Shown here: piece by piece, positions 61,589 through 64,000 of the stretch
Layout of the letters: every line of letters starts with the position of its first letter
Numbering within the stretch: position 1 is the first letter of the stretch
Source: Delphinus delphis
Taxonomy: Eukaryota; Chordata; Mammalia; Artiodactyla; Delphinidae
Assembly (NCBI RefSeq): GCF_949987515.2
Contig: NW_027192651.1
Span: forward strand, 4,402,001 to 4,466,000
Direction: 5' to 3'
Length of the DNA stretch: 64,000 bases
Program-made: the position numbers and the translations under genes
Notes under the pieces: generated by a model
Seen by the model: only the letters and a program-made list of their open reading frames with translations
What the model was told of the DNA's origin: nothing
Databases searched by the model: none

Positions 61589-63168
61589 GATTCTAACTGA
61601 AATAAGTCACACAGAAAAAGAAACATCATAAGATATCAGTAATACACGGAATGGAAACTTGGCTACACAGGAACTGAATTACAGAACAGAACAGGGTCTC
61701 AAATTTAGAAAACCAACTTATGCTTGCTTAAGGGTAAAGGTGAGTTGGGGTGCTGCATAAAACCAGAGATTGAAATGAGCACAGATAAAGTTCCTTAAGC
61801 CAAATATGGAATAGACAAGAGCTACTCCTTGCTCAACGAAATGGACTCAACACCGCATATTAAACGCCTAAGAATGTACCTGACTTGTAAGTATCTTAAA
61901 ACCTATGGATTGCTATGTCTCCGAAAGAGAATCAAGCATGTGTACAGGGGCATAAACGCAGCAGTGATAGGATTGGAGAGGTTCGGTGAGCAAATGAAGA
62001 CCCTTTGAAGTCATATTGCATGGTACCCATTCCACGGGTTTCAACTACCCAGGTTTAAGGTATTCTTCCTTCAGCTAAAACATGCATGTGGAACCTAGAG
62101 TATGATCAACCATGTGATCGGGAGACATGTTCAAATATGTCTCAGTTTTCCTCCCCTGGTACTCGGGTGCAACATTCCAGACGCTTTACTAACACTCTCC
62201 CCACTTGGAGAGTCAGTCCCTTTAACCTCCTGTTTGGCCCAGTTTGCAATTTCTGCGGAAGATGAACAGGAATAGCGAGAACCAATGAGAGGCTAGCTGG
62301 AGGTGTCTGGACGGGCAAATTTAACTCTCATTTCCCACCAGGAAGAGGAATTAACCAAAGGCTCAGCGTGCCGGGCCGGAACCAGATTAGGGCCTGAAGC
62401 CATCCTGCGGTGTTGCGGCCAGGTCACAAGAAATCGAGTTGAAGAAAGGAGCTCAGGGGCACTGTAATTCACAAACCTGCAGAGTTATAAATGACAGCTA
62501 TCGTCCAAAAATAGACTGAAGTAAGGCTGCCAAGAGGACTTGAAAGCGGGGCAGAATTGCAGGAAACCAATTTCAGGAGGTAGACTGGAATTGCATTGAA
62601 AGCATAGGAAAAGAGGCAGAACGTCCACAATGATGCACTTGGCCAAAAAGGGCGTATGCGTTTTTTCCTGAATATATTCAGGAAAAAACGCATATGCCCT
62701 TTTTGGCCAACCAAGCAAGCTTGCAAAGGAAATCTGCACTACAATGAAGTCTCACTTCCCCCCGGTCAAAAGGGCCATCTGAAAAAAGTGTAAAATCCAG
62801 AAAGGCAGGACAGGCCATGGAGAACTGGGAGCCTTGTTATGCTGATGGGCGGGATGTAAATTGCCAACAGACACTCGGGAAAAGTGTATGGTGTTTCCTG
62901 AAACATCTAAAAAACAAAGCAACAGAGCCTAGGGCACTGCCACTTATGGTCCTATAGCTTAGGGAAATTAAAATCAAAAAGACACAGCCACCCCAAAGTT
63001 TGGGACGCCTCTGTTTACAAGAACCTCGTTTACAGTACAAGTTCAACATCGCAGAAAGTGAAAAATGGATAAAGAAGTTGTGGTATTTACTTACAAAGCA
63101 ATATCACTCAGCAATGAAATCTATGTCATCAGGCCCTTAGCATCACAATGAGTGGATTCAGGTATGAT
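61589..63168. repeat. Satellite unit 40 (1580 bp, type B)
   Basis: GACTTGTAAG is shared only with unit 29. Palindrome 62639-62710 has a CpG transition, C to T at 62695. It ends in GCATCACAATG. Confidence 0.9.
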
Positions 63169-64000
63169 GATTCTAACTGAAATAAGTCACACAGAAAAAG
63201 AAACATCATAAGATATCAGTAATACACGGAATGTAAACTTGGCTACACAGGAACTGAATTACAGAACAGAACAGGGTCTCAAATTTAGAAAACCAACTTA
63301 TGCTTGCTTAAGGGTAAAGGTGAGTTGGGGTGCTGCATAAAACCAGAGATTGAAATGAGCACAGATAAAGTTCCTTAAGTCAAATATGGAATAGACAAGA
63401 GCTACTCCTTGCTCAACGAAATGGACTCACCACCGCATATTAAACGCCTAAGAATGTACCTGACTAGTAAGTATCGTACAACCTATGGATTGCTATGTCT
63501 CCGAAAGAGAATCAAGCATGTGTACAGGGGCATAAACGCAGCAGTGATAGGATTGGAGAGGTTCGGTGAGCAAATGAAGACCCTTTGAAGTCATATTGCA
63601 TGGTACCCATTACACAGGTCTCAACTCTCCAGGTTTAAGGTATTCTTCCTTCAGCTAAAACATGCATGTGGAACCCAAGTATGATCAACCATGTGAACGG
63701 GAGACTTGTTCAAATATGTCTCAGTTTTCCTCCCCTGTTACTCGGGTGCAACATTCCAGACGCTTTACTAACACTCTCCCCACTTGGAGAGTCAGCGCTT
63801 TTAACCTCCTGTTTGGCCCAGTTTGCAATTTCTGCGGAAGATGAACAGGAATAGCGAGAACCAATGAGAGGCTAGCTGAAGGTGTCTGGACGGGCAAATT
63901 TAACTCTCATTTCCCACCAGGAAGAGGAAATAACCAAAGGCTCAGCGTGCCGTGCCGGAACCAGATTAGGGCCTGAAGCCATCCTGCGGTGTTGCGGCCA
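63169..64000. repeat. Satellite unit 41 (partial, 832 bp, type A)
   Basis: Cut by the window end before the palindrome. Shares ATCGTACAACC, GGAGACTTGTTC and CCCCTGTTACTC with unit 39. Confidence 0.9.

Larger units (their letters stand above)
1..64000. repeat. Tandem satellite array, ~1,579-bp unit (common cetacean satellite type)
   Basis: The window consists of 40 complete direct repeats and one partial repeat. Lengths are 1576 (2 units), 1577 (1), 1578 (1), 1579 (20) and 1580 (16). Unit starts are marked by GATTCTAACT preceded by GTGGATTCAGGTATGAT or a close variant. No foreign insertion interrupts the array. The length equals that reported for the killer-whale 1,579-bp satellite, and the units contain L1 of the type seen in even-toed ungulates and whales, so I call it the common cetacean satellite. 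It is expected to be heterochromatic and non-coding. The phase is arbitrary: L1-derived sequence runs across each unit boundary used here. Confidence 0.88.

Noticed and set aside
1..64000. CRISPR, integron or phage-like repeat system
   Set aside because: The 1.58-kb units follow each other without spacers, contain mammalian L1 sequence, and have no neighbouring genes.

Overview
This 64-kb window is one uninterrupted tandem array of a single satellite DNA: 40 complete head-to-tail units plus an 832-bp partial one. I phased the units at a recurring GATTCTAACT (GACTCTAACT in units 32 and 36). Unit lengths are 1576-1580 bp, mostly 1579 or 1580. I see no intact gene, RNA gene, CRISPR array, unrelated insertion or unique sequence. 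The length and sequence character fit the common cetacean satellite, described from the killer whale as a 1,579-bp repeat. The host is therefore most likely a toothed whale (dolphin, porpoise or relative), in heterochromatin. That identification rests on length, L1 type and memory of the literature, not on a database search.

Each unit has four parts. (1) About unit position 1142 to the unit end, continuing to about position 68 of the next unit, is a decayed sense-strand remnant of the C-terminal end of LINE-1 ORF2. (2) About positions 69-355 resemble the L1 3' UTR of even-toed ungulates and whales. (3) About positions 356-1050 are not recognisable to me; they are richer in CpG and hold a small stem-loop. 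(4) Positions 1051-1122 (1050-1121 in the 1-bp-shorter units) form a spacer-less 72-bp palindrome, about 20 bp before the L1 homology begins. It is exact in 29 of 40 units by eye.

The units are near-identical but fall into variant classes. Type B has CCTAGAG near position 510 and type A has CCCAAG (1 bp shorter); linked substitutions go with each. These markers show larger-scale structure: a three-unit higher-order repeat duplicated in units 3-5/6-8, a different three-unit repeat duplicated in units 9-11/12-14, a roughly 3.6-kb block copied seven units away (units 18-21 to 25-28), and shorter matches at offsets of 1, 2, 4, 10 and 11 units. Some units are A/B chimaeras. The array reads as a record of unequal crossing-over and gene conversion.

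The open reading frames of 60-138 codons recur only because the DNA recurs. They overlap each other on both strands, depend on single-base indels, and I do not annotate them as genes. The most interesting points are the conserved palindrome at the L1 junction, the two distinct three-unit repeats, and two units (24 and 30) that carry bases closer to intact L1 than any other unit.
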